From positions 62,001 to 126,000 of the forward strand of contig CAVQFB010000005.1 of the NCBI GenBank assembly GCA_963711675.1: a stretch of DNA of 64,000 bases, written 5' to 3'. The notes under the pieces were generated by a model. It was not told the DNA's origin. It did no database searches and saw only the letters and a list, made by a program, of their open reading frames with translations. The stretch is from CAVQFB01 sp963711675 (GTDB lineage: Bacteria > Acidobacteriota > Terriglobia > Terriglobales > Acidobacteriaceae). Both the position numbers and the translations under genes were made by a program. Positions 10,118 through 20,538 of this stretch are shown here, in pieces; within the stretch, counting starts at the first letter, position 1; every line of letters begins with the position of its first letter.

Positions 10118-10277
10118 TGCCGCAAATGGAAGCTTCGATGCCCAAGTTGTGGACGTCTAGGGAAACCGATATGTGCAGCTCAGCGGATATCGCACGGTCG
10201 CGATTCCGAACGCCGTCAACCCTGAGCGGTTGAAAGCTCTACAAGCCATGATGTCACTGGAAGCCGTCGCTGCCTGA
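10086..10277 (+). pseudogene. Out-of-frame C-terminal remnant of the synthase
   Basis: One frame downstream of the dehydratase end, the DNA reads AGLYAVVTPDAANGSFDAQVVD, a TAG at 10158-10160, then GNRYVQLSGYRTVAIPNAVN and about 20 more residues to TGA. This looks like the natural C-terminal extension of the synthase. It was lost from the main frame by a single extra base around 10080-10100 and further interrupted by the TAG. The 45-base gap that follows leads to the next gene. Confidence 0.6.
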
Positions 10278-10322
10278 GCGGGCGCGACTGGTTGAAGTGA
10301 TGATCTATCGATCGGAGCCCTT

Positions 10323-13300
10323 ATGAACCACGAATTCCAACGCGTGGCGATCGTCAACCGCGGTGAGGCCGCCATGCGCTTCATTCACGCCGCCCGCGAG
10401 TTCAATCTGGAGCACGATACATGCGCTGCGCACAATCGCGCTCTTTACCGAGCCTGACCGCCATGCCATGTTCGTGCGCGAGGCGGATGAGACGGTTTGC
10501 CTTGGCCCCGCCCATGTCCTCGACCAAAACACCCAGCAGCTCAAGAGCAGCTACGTCGACTATGAACGTTTGGCGAGAGCCTTGACTTCCGCACGCGCGG
10601 AAGCAGTCTGGGTGGGATGGGGATTCGTGGCCGAGCATGCCGCATTTGCCGACCTGTGCCGCGAAATGGACATTGTGTTCATCGGCCCGGACGGCAATTC
10701 GATGCGGTGTGTGGGTGACAAGATCGCCTCGAAACGTCTTGCAGAGCAAGCCCATATACCCGTAGCGCCCTGGAGCGGAGGGCCAGTAGAGACATCAAGC
10801 GCGGCCCTTCAGGTTGCCGAACGCCTCGGTTATCCGATCCTTATTAAAGCGACAGCCGGAGGCGGAGGCCACGGGATCCGCAAGGTCGAATCTGCCGCTC
10901 AGTTGCCACAGGCGTTTGAAAGGGCGCGGGCAGAGGCTTTCAAGGCCTTCGGCGATCCCACCGTTTTTCTCGAACGCTTGGTCCAGGGCGCGCATCACGT
11001 GGAAGTCCAGATCATCGCCGATCACTTTGGCACCACGTGGGCTGCCGGCGTACGCGACTGCACGATCCAACGCCGCCATCAGAAAGTCCTTGAGGAGGCG
11101 CCTTCGCCAGTGCTCTCGCCGGAACAAGATCGGACATTGCGGGCCGCCGCTGTGCGCTTGAGCGAAGCGGCGGGCTATCACAATGCCGGCACGGTGGAGT
11201 TCCTTTACGAACCGGATAGCGGCAAGTTCTGGTTCATGGAAATGAACACCCGGCTGCAAGTGGAACATCCGGTGACCGAATGCACGACCGGGATCGATCT
11301 GGTCAAGCTGCAGATTCACGTTGCGCGGGGCGGGCATCTCGAAGGGGAAGCACCGCGAACCACGGGCCACGCTATCGAAGTGCGACTGAATGCGGAAGAT
11401 TCGGACAACGGTTTTGCTCCGGCTCCGGGCGCCATCGAGCGCTTCCGGATGCTGACCGGGCCGGGAGTGCGGATCGACACCGGTGTGGCAGAGGGCGATC
11501 GGGTCGCGTCAGAATTCGATTCCATGATTGCGAAGATCATCGCCCACGGCCAAACCCGGAAAGAGGCGCTCTCGCGTCTGCAGCGGACTTTACGCGAGAG
11601 TGTCGTCGTCATCCAGGGAGGAAGCAGCAACAAACCGTTTCTTCTTGAACTGCTGAGCCGCCCCGAGGTGCAACGGGGAGAAGTACACGTCGGGTGGCTG
11701 GACCATCTGGCCGCGGACGGCAAGCATGTCTCCAGGCGCTATGCCGATGTCGCCATCGTACAAGCCGCGATCGAAGCCTACGACGCAGAATTGGCCATAG
11801 AGCAGACTCAGTTCTATGCCTCCGCCGTGCGCGGCCGGCCGCACGTCAGGAGCGAGGTGGGCCGGACCGTGGAACTGCGCTATCGAGGGCAGGGCTACTC
11901 TGCCAAGACCTATCGGCTCGGGCCTCAGCAGTATCGCGTCGAAGTCGATGGGGCGCGCATCGATGCTCACGTCGAACATCTGGGACAGTTTGAGTATTGG
12001 CTCTCGGCCTTTGGCAGGCACTTCCACATCGTGTCCGTCGTCGAGGGACTGAATTACCGGATCGAAGTGGATGGTGTCGCGCACAAAATTGACCGGGATG
12101 ACGGCGGCATCGTGCACGCTCCCTCTCCGGCGGTGGTGGTGTCGATCGCTGTGAAGCCGGGAGATACAGTTTCGGTGGGCGATCGTCTTGCCGTGCTGGA
12201 AGCCATGAAGATGGAGATGGAAGTCGTTGCGCCATGTTCCGGCAGAGTGCGGCACGTAATGACGATGCCGAATGTTCAGGTAGACACGGGAGCCCCACTC
12301 CTGCAGATTGAACCGAACGCCGGAGAAGAAACCGCCGGGACAACTGAGCGAGTGCAGTTCGGTGCGTCGCAAGTGTCGGGGGGAAGCAACGCAGTGGCGC
12401 CATCCAGCTGCCACCGCAGCCTCGAACAACTTCGCCAGCTCATGTTGGGCTTCGATGTGGATCCGAAGCACAGCGCGCGCTTGCTGGCGGAGTGGAGTCA
12501 GAGCTGCCCCGTCGACAGCGACGAGATAAGAGAGGAAGAGGACGAGATCCTCAGCATCTTTGTCGATATCTGCTCTCTGTTCCAGCGTGAACCAGAGGTA
12601 AACCATCGAGCCAGCGGCGAAGAGCCCAGCGCTGAGGCGTACTTGTTCTCTTATCTGCGCATGCTGGAAACGCACGGCGAAGGGCTGCCCCCCACCTTTG
12701 TCAGCGCTCTTCAGCGTGCTTTGGCTCACTATGGTGTGCGTAGTCTGGATCGCACTCCTCAACTCGAGGAGAGCCTGCTCTGGATCTACAAGTCCCACCA
12801 ACGCGTCGAGCAGCAGATCGCGCCGGTCATGAGCGTTCTCGAGCGCCGTCTGAAACGCGTTGCAACTATGGCACCGCACGTAGGCGAGTCGTTCCGCACC
12901 CTACTGGACCGCATGATTGCGATGTCGAACGGAAACTTCCCGGCGATCAGCGATCTGGCACGCGAGGTGCGCTACCGCTACTTCGACCAGGCGCTGTTTG
13001 ATCGGGCTCGAAAGCAGGTTTACGACCAGGTAGAAGAACAGCTTGCCTACATGGCGGCTCATCCGGATGCCACGGACCGGCATGAAAGATTGCGCGCCAT
13101 TATGGAATGTCCGCAGCCGCTGGTGAGTCTGCTGGCTGGCAAGTTTGCAGCTGCGGATGTAGCAATGCGCAAATTGATGTTAGAGGCGATTACCTGGAGG
13201 TACTATCGCATTCGCACTCTGGTCGACCTCCGCTCGTTGGACGTGGATGGCCATTGCTACGCGACGACGGAATACGAATACGAAGGAAAGCACATCCATG

Positions 13301-15870
13301 TATTCGCTACCCATGCCGACTATGCCCAGCTTGCTGAGTCGATAGAAGCAATGTTCCCGCTGATCGCCGCAGTGCCGGCGGATCATGACGTTGTCATCGA
13401 TTTTTTCACCTGGCACTCGGGTTCGCTGGGCGATGCGGAGGCTACCCTGCAGGAAATTCAAAAAACCTTAAGCGCAGCTGCTTTCCCACGTCCGATCCGG
13501 CGCATCGTGGTGGCGGTGGCGGGCCCGAGTCGTGGCGAAGGTGTGGGCGGCATGCTTCATTTCACTTTTCGCCCTCGAGAAACTCAATATGAGGAGGAGA
13601 AACTCTATCGCGGACTCCACCCCATGATGGGCAAGAGGCTTCATCTCTGGCGCCTCAGCGGTTTCAATATTGAGCGCCTGCCTTCAGTCGAAGACTTGTA
13701 TCTCATCCACGCAATCGCCCGCGACAATCCTAAAGATGAACGGCTGTTCGCGTGCGCGGAAGTGCGGGACGTAACTCCAGTTCGCGATGAGAAGGGCCGC
13801 ATCACGCAGTTGCCGCATCTGGAGCGCATGTTGACGGAAGCCCTCGCCGGCATCCGCCTGTTCCAGTCGCACCGGCGTCCCCAGGAACGTCTGCACTGGA
13901 ACCGGATATTCCTCTACGTGTGGCCTCCTCTTAACCTCTCGCGGGATGAGTTGCGCGACATTGTGAGCCGGCTTTCTCCCGCGACGGAGGGCTTGGGATT
14001 GGAGCAGGTTGTGGTGCGCGTTCGCATCCCCAATCCGGCGACCGGAGAATTGCGCGACATGGTAGTCCGTATTTCCAGTCCAGGTGGGACCGGAATGCTC
14101 GTGACCTTCCGCCCCGCCGACAAGCTGCAGCCCATCAAGCCACTGGGAGAATACGAGCAGAAAGTTGTGCGCATGCGCCAGCGCGGGCTTATCTATCCTT
14201 ACGAAATCATCAGAATGCTGACGCCCGCCCAGGAGAGTACGCGCGCCGAATTTCCGCCGGGTGATTTTGTCGAGCACGACCTCGATGCAGAAGGCCGTCT
14301 GCTTCCCGTCGAGCGTCCATACGGCAAGAACAAGGCCAACATCATCGTTGGCGTGATCCGAAACTTTACCACCCGCTATCCGGAGGGCATGACGCGCGTC
14401 TTGCTGCTGGGCGATCCCAGCAAGGATCTGGGCGCCATCGCGGAACCCGAATGCAAGCGCATTCTGGCTGCGCTGGACCTTGCGCAGCAAAAGAATGTTC
14501 CACTCGAGTGGTTCCCCATTTCCGCCGGCGCCAAGATCTCGATGGAGAGTGGCGTGGAGAACATGGACTGGATTGCCCGTGTGCTGCGTAGCCTGATCGA
14601 GTTTACCCAGGCAGGTTGCGAAGTGAATCTGATCGTAAACGGGATCAACGTAGGTGCGCAGCCGTACTGGAATGCCGAGGCCACAATGCTTATGCATACG
14701 CGCGGCATTCTGGTGATGACGCCGAAAGCCGCGATGGTCCTGACAGGGAAGCGCGCCCTGGACTACTCGGGCAGCGTCTCGGCTGAGGACAACCAGGGCA
14801 TCGGCGGCTACGACCGCATCATGGGCCTGAACGGGCAAGCGCAGTATTGGGCGCACGATATTGATGAGGCCTGTCACATCCTGATGCGCCACTATGACCA
14901 TACGTATGTAGCTCCGGGCGAGCGCTTTCCTCGCCAGGCTTCTACCAACGATCCCATCGGGCGCGACGTGCGCGTTTATCCCCACAGTCAAAATGGAGAC
15001 GAAGGCTTCGAACGCATCGGCGACATTCTCTCGGACGAGACCAATCCCGGACGCAAGAAGTCTTTCGATATTCGCAAAGTCATGATGGCGGTTACAGACC
15101 AGGATCATGCGCCACTGGAACGCTGGGCTGGTATGCGGGCAGCAGAGACTGCCGTAGTCTGGGATGCACATTTAGGCGGCTATCCGGTTTGCCTGATAGG
15201 AATCGAATCTCGACCGGTACCACGGTTTGGATTTGTTCCCGCCGATGGGCCGGACCAATGGTGCGCCGGAACCCTCTTCCCGCTGTCCTCGAAAAAGGTG
15301 GCCCGCGCCATCAACGCGGCCAGCAACAACCGGCCGTTAGTGATGCTGGCCAATTTGTCGGGATTTGATGGCTCGCCGGAATCGATGCGTCGGCTCCAGC
15401 TCGAGTACGGTGCCGAGATCGGCCGGGCTGTGGTGAATTTCAAAGGTCCGATTGTCTTCTGTGTTGTCAGCCGCTATCACGGTGGTGCGTACGTAGTCTT
15501 TTCGCGTGCTCTCAATGAGCAACTGGAAGTGGCGGCCCTCGAGGGAACCTACGCCTCGGTCATCGGCGGTGCGCCCGCGGCGGCCGTCGTTTTCGCGGGG
15601 GAAGTGGAAGCGAGAGCAAAGAAAGATCCACGTCTACAGGAACTGACCCAGGCCATGGCCAAGGCCGAGGGCACAGAAAAGGTTCGCTTGCGTACGCAGT
15701 GGGACGAACTCTTCAAAGTCATCCACTCGGAGAAGCTTGGAGAGATGGCGGCGGAGTTTGACCGGGTGCACAGCGTGCGGCGGGCACTCGACGTGGGCGC
15801 CCTGAATTGCATAATTCCGCCCGCTAACCTGCGTCCATATCTCATTGACGCGGTGGAACGCGGAATATGA
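10323..15870 (+). CDS. Single-chain acyl-CoA/acetyl-CoA carboxylase (BC-BCCP-CT), one frameshift near 10421
   Basis: The protein of about 1850 residues has a biotin carboxylase (KATAGGGGHGIRKV; MNTRLQVEHPVTE), a biotinyl domain with VLEAMKMEME near 12190-12215, a central region of about 650 residues, and a carboxyltransferase at about 14220-15800 (EDNQGIGGYDRIMGLNGQAQ). The long open frame begins at 10363, but the true start is likely ATG 10323 with GGAG at 10314-10317. From there MNHEFQRVAIVNRGEAAMRF reads as a normal BC N-terminus until one extra base near 10421. Adding carbonate to acetyl- or acyl-CoA would feed malonyl units to the adjacent synthase. BC-BCCP-central-CT on one chain is the eukaryotic ACC order, although this chain is shorter than the usual 2200-2300 residues. 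The substrate is not known from sequence. Confidence 0.9.
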
Positions 15871-15949
15871 AAAAGAGAGAAGGATCGGCGCATTCGAAAA
15901 GCTGCCGAGACGCACGCCGTGGCAGCTTAACGCGCAAGGAGCAGATGTG

Positions 15950-16723
15950 ATGGATGTGTACTGGCTGGAGCAGAGAGAATGCGAGGTGCCGGTCGTGAAT
16001 GATTGGCTGAGCCCCAGCGAAGTCAGCCGCATGAACGGTATGCGCTTTGCCAAACGCCGCGCCGACTGGCGGCTGGGACGCTGGACGGCGAAACTAGGGG
16101 TAGCTTCTTGCCTGAATTTGCCGGCGCATCTGCGTGCTCTTGCGCAAATAGAAATACGCCCAGCACCATCCGGTGCGCCCGAAGCGTTTGTCGCAAACGC
16201 CGCAGCCGCCGTGACCATTTCAATCAGTCACCGCGCAGGAACGGCGCTGTGCGCTGTGGCATCTCCCGGAGCGCGGCTAGGCTGCGATCTGGAAATCGTT
16301 GAGCCGCGAAGCGACGCCTTCGTCACTGACTATTTCACGAAAGAAGAACAGGATCTGGTGACGTGTGCATCTGCGGCCGAGCGCTCCCGGATTCTGGCAC
16401 TGCTGTGGAGTGCGAAAGAGAGCGCGCTGAAGGCCTTGCGCGAAGGGCTAAGAGTTGATACCCGGGATGTGATCGTGAGCCCCGATGAGAGTGCATTTGG
16501 CCTTACTGGCTGGAGCCGGCTGCAAGTCCGGTGCGTCGGCGGCCAGACGTTCTTCGGTTGGTGGCGGAGCACGGACAGCATGGTCACGACAATGGTGGCC
16601 GATCCGCCTCCTAACGCGCCGAATTTGCTAAAGGTCCCAGCCTATCTTCCTCACACAACGTCCACTGATGCCCTCGGAGAGCGCGAGAAGGAAAAGGAAG
16701 CTCTTTCAATCGTCCACTCATAA
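15950..16723 (+). CDS. 4'-phosphopantetheinyl transferase, Sfp type
   Basis: This enzyme transfers phosphopantetheine from CoA to carrier proteins, here most plausibly the four ACPs of the synthase. The Sfp-family signatures are visible: ITISISHRAG-like core (TISISHRAGTALCAV), GCDLEIVEPR with the Mg-binding acidic residue, and WSAKESALKALREGL. ATG 15950 is chosen because AAGGAG lies at 15936-15941, eight bases upstream. The longer frame from 15845 would overlap the carboxylase. The oxidoreductase gene starts nine bases after the stop, so the two are surely co-transcribed. About 45 C-terminal residues after the core are not recognised. Confidence 0.9.
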   Translation: MDVYWLEQRECEVPVVNDWLSPSEVSRMNGMRFAKRRADWRLGRWTAKLGVASCLNLPAHLRALAQIEIRPAPSGAPEAFVANAAAAVTISISHRAGTALCAVASPGARLGCDLEIVEPRSDAFVTDYFTKEEQDLVTCASAAERSRILALLWSAKESALKALREGLRVDTRDVIVSPDESAFGLTGWSRLQVRCVGGQTFFGWWRSTDSMVTTMVADPPPNAPNLLKVPAYLPHTTSTDALGEREKEKEALSIVHS

Positions 16724-16732
16724 GGGAATTCG

Positions 16733-17488
16733 ATGTCGCCTCACAACGGCCAATTTGATTTCGACTTTATCGTGATCGGCTCCGGTTTCGGCGGAAGTGT
16801 CTCGGCCCATCGCCTGGTGGAAAAAGGTTACAGAGTGGCGGTTATGGAAATGGGCCGCCGCTGGACGCCTGATTCACTGCCGCGAACCAGCTGGTCGATC
16901 CGTCGCTGGCTCTGGCGTCCCAAGCTCGGTCTGCATGGCTTCTTCAACATGCAGTTCTTCAGACATGTAACCATTTTTCACGGCTGTGCCGTGGGTGGCG
17001 GGTCGATAACGTACGCCTGCACCCTGCTTCCGCCTCCGGAGAAAGTATGGGACGCCGGCTCATGGACTGGATTAGGTGACTGGAAAGCCGAAATGCCGCA
17101 GTACTACGAAACTGCCGCACATATGCTGGGCGTGACCGAGAATAAAATCCTGGGTCCAGCCGACCTTCTTCTGCAGCGAACCGCCGAAACCGCGGGTTCC
17201 GGAGATACCTTCTACCGCACCCATGTGGGTATTTTTCAGGCGACAGAGGGCCAGGCAAGCAACCAGACCTTCCCCGATCCATTCTTTGGCGGAGAAGGCC
17301 CCGCGCGAACCACCTGCCTCGGCTGTGGTGGGTGCATGATGGGTTGCCGCTTTGGCGCGAAAAATACTCTGGACCTCACTTACCTCTACCTGGCGGAAAA
17401 GCACGGCGCACAGCTCTTTCCCGAAACGCAGGTTGTCAACGTCAGGCCCTTGCCGGGTGCAGCGACGGCGGCGCGGGATACGAAGTGA
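16733..17488 (+). CDS. GMC-type FAD oxidoreductase, N-terminal part (frameshifted)
   Basis: The N-terminus DFDFIVIGSGFGGSVSAHRL is the Rossmann FAD-binding motif of GMC/cholesterol-oxidase-like flavoproteins. A Cys-rich stretch, CLGCGGCMMGCRFG, follows near residue 198 and is typical of the cholesterol-oxidase-like branch. RBS AAGGGA precedes the ATG by five bases, directly after the transferase stop. The frame fails near 17459, where restoring one base would join PETQVVNVRPLPG to DGGAGYEVSTVKS in the next piece. The family oxidises alcohols to ketones or aldehydes, so modification of a hydroxylated lipid product is a reasonable inference. Confidence 0.85.
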   Translation: MSPHNGQFDFDFIVIGSGFGGSVSAHRLVEKGYRVAVMEMGRRWTPDSLPRTSWSIRRWLWRPKLGLHGFFNMQFFRHVTIFHGCAVGGGSITYACTLLPPPEKVWDAGSWTGLGDWKAEMPQYYETAAHMLGVTENKILGPADLLLQRTAETAGSGDTFYRTHVGIFQATEGQASNQTFPDPFFGGEGPARTTCLGCGGCMMGCRFGAKNTLDLTYLYLAEKHGAQLFPETQVVNVRPLPGAATAARDTK

Positions 17489-18453
17489 GCACGGTCAAGT
17501 CCACGACCTGGATTCGCCGGCATCCGCAGCGGTTCAGCTGCCGTGGAGTGGTATTCGCAGCATCTTCACTGGGCACGATGGAACTGCTGTTTCAACTGAA
17601 AGAGAGAGGCTCGCTGCCGTCCATCAGCCCGGAGCTGGGGAAGCACGTGCGCACCAATTCCGAATCGCTTATCGGAGCGCGTATGCCGGGCTATCACGAA
17701 GACCTGTCGCTGGGCATCGCCATCGGCTCCGGTGTCTACATTGACGAGCATACTCACATTGAAGCGGTACGCTATCCGAATGGTTCCGACGCCATGGGCG
17801 TGCTGACCACCATCTTGACCAACGGCCACCCGGGCCCGCGGCGCATCGCGCTCTGGGTAATGAATGTCATCAGGTCCCTGCTACGTCATCCCTTCAGGAC
17901 TTTGCGCGTGTTGCAGCCGTGGGGATGGGCGCGCGAGTTTGTGATTCTGCTTTGCATGCAGGCGCTGGATAACCAGATCGAGATGCACTGGCAGCGTCCC
18001 TGGTTCTGGCCGTTCCGGAAATTTCTGGTGAGCCGGGTGCAGAAGGTCCCCACTTACATTCCGAAGGCTAATGAGTTCGCCCAGAAATTTGCGCAGCTCA
18101 CCGGGGGATTTCCCATGAGCATGCTGCCCGAGATCCTATTCAACGTTCCGGGCACGGCACACTGTATCGGAGGCTGCGTGATCGCTGATTCTTCCACGCA
18201 CGGCGTGGTCGATTCACGCCATCGCGTCTTCGGCTACAAGAACATGTACATCTGCGATGGATCGGTGGTGGCAGCCAATCTCGGAGTCAACCCCAGCCTG
18301 ACGATCACGGCACTGGCCGAGCGGGCCATGAGCTTCATCCCGCCGGCCGCAAAAACAAATTGGGACGATGCCGCCCCTTCTGGTGGTCAGGCCGATGCGA
18401 GTGGGGCAGAAGAAGCGGTCGGCAGCAGACGGTCCAGCACTGTCTTTTCGTAA
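17459..18453 (+). CDS. GMC-type oxidoreductase, C-terminal part (shifted frame)
   Basis: This continues the preceding flavoprotein. It has the substrate-binding region and the C-terminal GMC block, including GTAHCIGGCVIADSSTHGVVD and YICDGSVVAANLGVNPS, where the catalytic His/Asn region and FAD contacts of the family lie. The open frame extends back to 17332 but the residues before about 17459 are not homologous. The 3' end overlaps by 67 bases the convergent ABC1 kinase gene. Confidence 0.83.
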
Positions 18454-20054
18454 CGCACCCACAGGCGGGTTGAGTAGAGCAGGGCGCTGCACTGCAGCGT
18501 GATCCAGTCTTTCGTCATCAAAGGCGAGCGGAACGCTTTGCGATCGCTGATCCAGTGCTGGGTGAGGTGACGGACAATCGCCAGACTCATCCCGGTCTCG
18601 CTTCCGCCGATATCCCTGAGAATTCCATCGAGCGTAAACATCACCTTCGATAGCATGATCAGCGAGCCTGGAAATTTCACGCCTTTCATCGCGATGCGCT
18701 CCAGAAGCAGCATCGCATCCACCATGTTTGGGAGGCGTGCCGCTGGCAGCTCATCGAGAAAAGTCCTGACAGTTTCGGTGATCATCTGTCCGCGTGGGGA
18801 AGAGTTGCGGATGCGTTGCTGACTGAGCGCCAGAACTTCGTTACATGTGCCCACCGGGTCGCGCAGGCCTACCATCGCAAACAGGAGCGCCAGATGCCGG
18901 CGCTGGTCGCGGCTCAATCGCTCCCGTAGCGCCCAGTCGATGATCGTCAGCTCCCCGGTCCGGTTGTTGTAGAGCAGATTGCCGGCATGCGGATCGCCGT
19001 GGAAGATCACGTCCTCCTGCGCCGAAAGAAGAGGGAAGGCAACCAGCGCTTCGATCAATTGCTCGCCCAGACGTTGGCGGCGCGCGGGCGAGAGGCGGGT
19101 AGCCGCATTCGTCACCTTAGATCCTCGCTCGCGCGTGAGCGCGGTAATTCTGGGAGTGCAGAGTGGTTGAATCAGCTTCGGCACACGCACCTTGGCCAGG
19201 TTGCGATAGAGGTTCGCAGCTTCGAGCAGGGTCTTCTGTTCACGCGCAAAGTTGACTTCGTGCTGCAGCAGGCGCCGCACCTTCTTGAAGGTATCGGGGA
19301 TAACAGGAAAGCCGTAGTTGTGGCTCCGGTCTCCGAAGTATTGGGCCAGCGCCTGCAAGTAGTCCATGTCCTCGGCGAAGTATTCGGGAATGTGGGGCTT
19401 CAGGATTTTGAAGACGCCTCGCTCGCGGCGTCCGGTTGCAGGATCGCGCCAGGTGAAGCCCACCACCGCGCTGACGCTGGCTTCTGACAGGATGGAAGAG
19501 TCGATGCGCACATCGAACTTCTTGAGCTGCGCTCCGAGATCGCGCTGAATGATGTCTCGCATGTCCTCCGGCTTCACATCCCGTATTCCATTTTCCAGCC
19601 GGGCGAGTGCATTGCGCAGAGCAGGACGGAGGTTCCGGTTGCGAGCTATCACTTGCCCGAGTTTCTGCAGGCCGGGGACTTTCGCGATCAATCGGAGTAA
19701 ACGCTCCTCCGCGGAAGTGTTCTCAGGAAGCTCTAGCTGCTCGATGAGCTTGGGGGCGAGGCGCGCGGGCGAGAGGTGAGCCACCACGAACATCATGGCG
19801 TCGCGCACTGGAGGACGCCACGTCACGTAAGCCTCGGGGACCAGCCTCTCTACCGGGACAATCTCATCGACGATCCATTTCGCCAGCGCGTCCCGCATAG
19901 ATCGGCCCAAGGGACTGCGCAGGCCGGCTTCGACCGTGGCGATCCGCTCGGCGGCGGTCCCGCCTTTCGGCAGAAAGTTGGCAACGGCGGCGCGCAACTG
20001 ATCAGGCGTTAACTGGGGAAACCCAGCTTCGAGGGCAGGGGCGGCAGCGGGCAT
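18387..20054 (-). CDS. ABC1/AarF/UbiB family protein kinase-like protein
   Basis: The 555-residue protein matches the ABC1 atypical kinase family. Visible features are QHEVNFAREQKT with the conserved Glu, and the metal-binding/catalytic segments VIFHGDPHAGNLLYN and ELTIIDWAL, the latter equivalent to DFG. Family members support quinone or prenyl-lipid metabolism at the membrane through an ATP-dependent activity. The start is set by AAGGAG at 20065-20070, ten bases upstream of the ATG. No transmembrane hairpin of the classical UbiB C-terminus is obvious. It is convergent with the lipid locus, so a shared function is not implied. Confidence 0.87.
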   Translation of the reverse strand: MPAAAPALEAGFPQLTPDQLRAAVANFLPKGGTAAERIATVEAGLRSPLGRSMRDALAKWIVDEIVPVERLVPEAYVTWRPPVRDAMMFVVAHLSPARLAPKLIEQLELPENTSAEERLLRLIAKVPGLQKLGQVIARNRNLRPALRNALARLENGIRDVKPEDMRDIIQRDLGAQLKKFDVRIDSSILSEASVSAVVGFTWRDPATGRRERGVFKILKPHIPEYFAEDMDYLQALAQYFGDRSHNYGFPVIPDTFKKVRRLLQHEVNFAREQKTLLEAANLYRNLAKVRVPKLIQPLCTPRITALTRERGSKVTNAATRLSPARRQRLGEQLIEALVAFPLLSAQEDVIFHGDPHAGNLLYNNRTGELTIIDWALRERLSRDQRRHLALLFAMVGLRDPVGTCNEVLALSQQRIRNSSPRGQMITETVRTFLDELPAARLPNMVDAMLLLERIAMKGVKFPGSLIMLSKVMFTLDGILRDIGGSETGMSLAIVRHLTQHWISDRKAFRSPLMTKDWITLQCSALLYSTRLWVRYEKTVLDRLLPTASSAPLASA

Positions 20055-20248
20055 GGGAGTTGGACTCCTTAAGACTATAGCGCCGGAGAGCTAGTTTCCG
20101 CTGTGATTAGAGTCACGCTTCTGCAGGCGCACCAACGCCGCCAGTCCGTCGTTGACGGCTCGCCACACAGTCAGCACGAAACGAGCGCACAGACCCTTAC
20201 CGCGAGGAAGGCCAGAGTGGACTATGCGATTAAATGGGCGGGGTTAAG

Positions 20249-20337
20249 TGGTGCCCGGGACCGGAATCGAACCGATACGTCCTGTTAAGGACCCGGGATT
20301 TTAAGTCCCGTGCGTCTGCCAGTTTCGCCACCCGGGC
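20249..20337 (-). tRNA. tRNA-Leu (UAA)
   Basis: Read on the minus strand, the 7-bp acceptor stem GCCCGGG pairs with CCCGGGC, followed by discriminator A and an encoded CCA. The anticodon arm CGGGA/TCCCG encloses loop CTTAAAA with anticodon TAA at 20303-20301. A TTCGATT T-loop and a long variable arm (GGGTCCTTAACAGGAC region) give a class II tRNA, as expected for leucine. Confidence 0.97.
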
Positions 20338-20440
20338 GGGGTGCGTAGACAACTGCATTCTATAGCACTCGCTCCGGATAACGTCTCTTGTCGGACCGGT
20401 CTTCGGAAGTCCGGTATTTGACGCACGAACGATTGCACCA

Positions 20441-20496
20441 TCACTGACGGCGGTGCCCACACCCCCTATTGGTGGGACACCGCCGATCCCCAGTGA
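20441..20496. repeat. Imperfect inverted repeat between tRNA-Leu and a secreted-protein gene
   Basis: GGCGGTGCCCAC at 20449-20460 pairs with GTGGGACACCGCC at 20472-20484 with one bulged base. An outer TCACTG/CAGTGA pair at 20441-20446 and 20491-20496 extends the stem. It lies about 40 bases beyond the stop of the minus-strand gene ending at 20539. No T-run follows on either strand, so a classical intrinsic terminator is not shown. Confidence 0.5.
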
Positions 20497-20538
20497 TGAC
20501 GAGCGGATCGAACCAAAATCCGCTCGCCAAAGTCCGCT

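Larger units (their letters stand above)
1365..10277 (+). other. Composite of the broken PUFA/hgl-type lipid synthase gene
   Basis: Conceptual joining of four reading-frame pieces gives one multidomain protein of nearly 3000 residues in the order KS, AT, KS-like, ACP x4, KR, DH. Each join needs the removal of one base: one G of the GGG at 2368-2370, one base near 2910-2914, and one base between about 10080 and 10100. A TAG at 10158-10160 then interrupts the last stretch, which runs to the TGA at 10275-10277. Domain content continues smoothly across every join, which argues that the ancestral gene was one ORF. Whether the breaks are mutations or sequence errors cannot be decided from this copy alone. 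Confidence 0.7.

Noticed and set aside
13684..15171. 495-codon open frame on the minus strand
   Set aside because: It lies wholly opposite the carboxylase gene, whose conserved carboxyltransferase domain is on the plus strand. High GC makes long antisense frames common here, and its translation has no recognisable domain.
20441..20496. Classical intrinsic terminator
   Set aside because: The hairpin is good but neither side has a T-run, so it was listed only as an inverted repeat.
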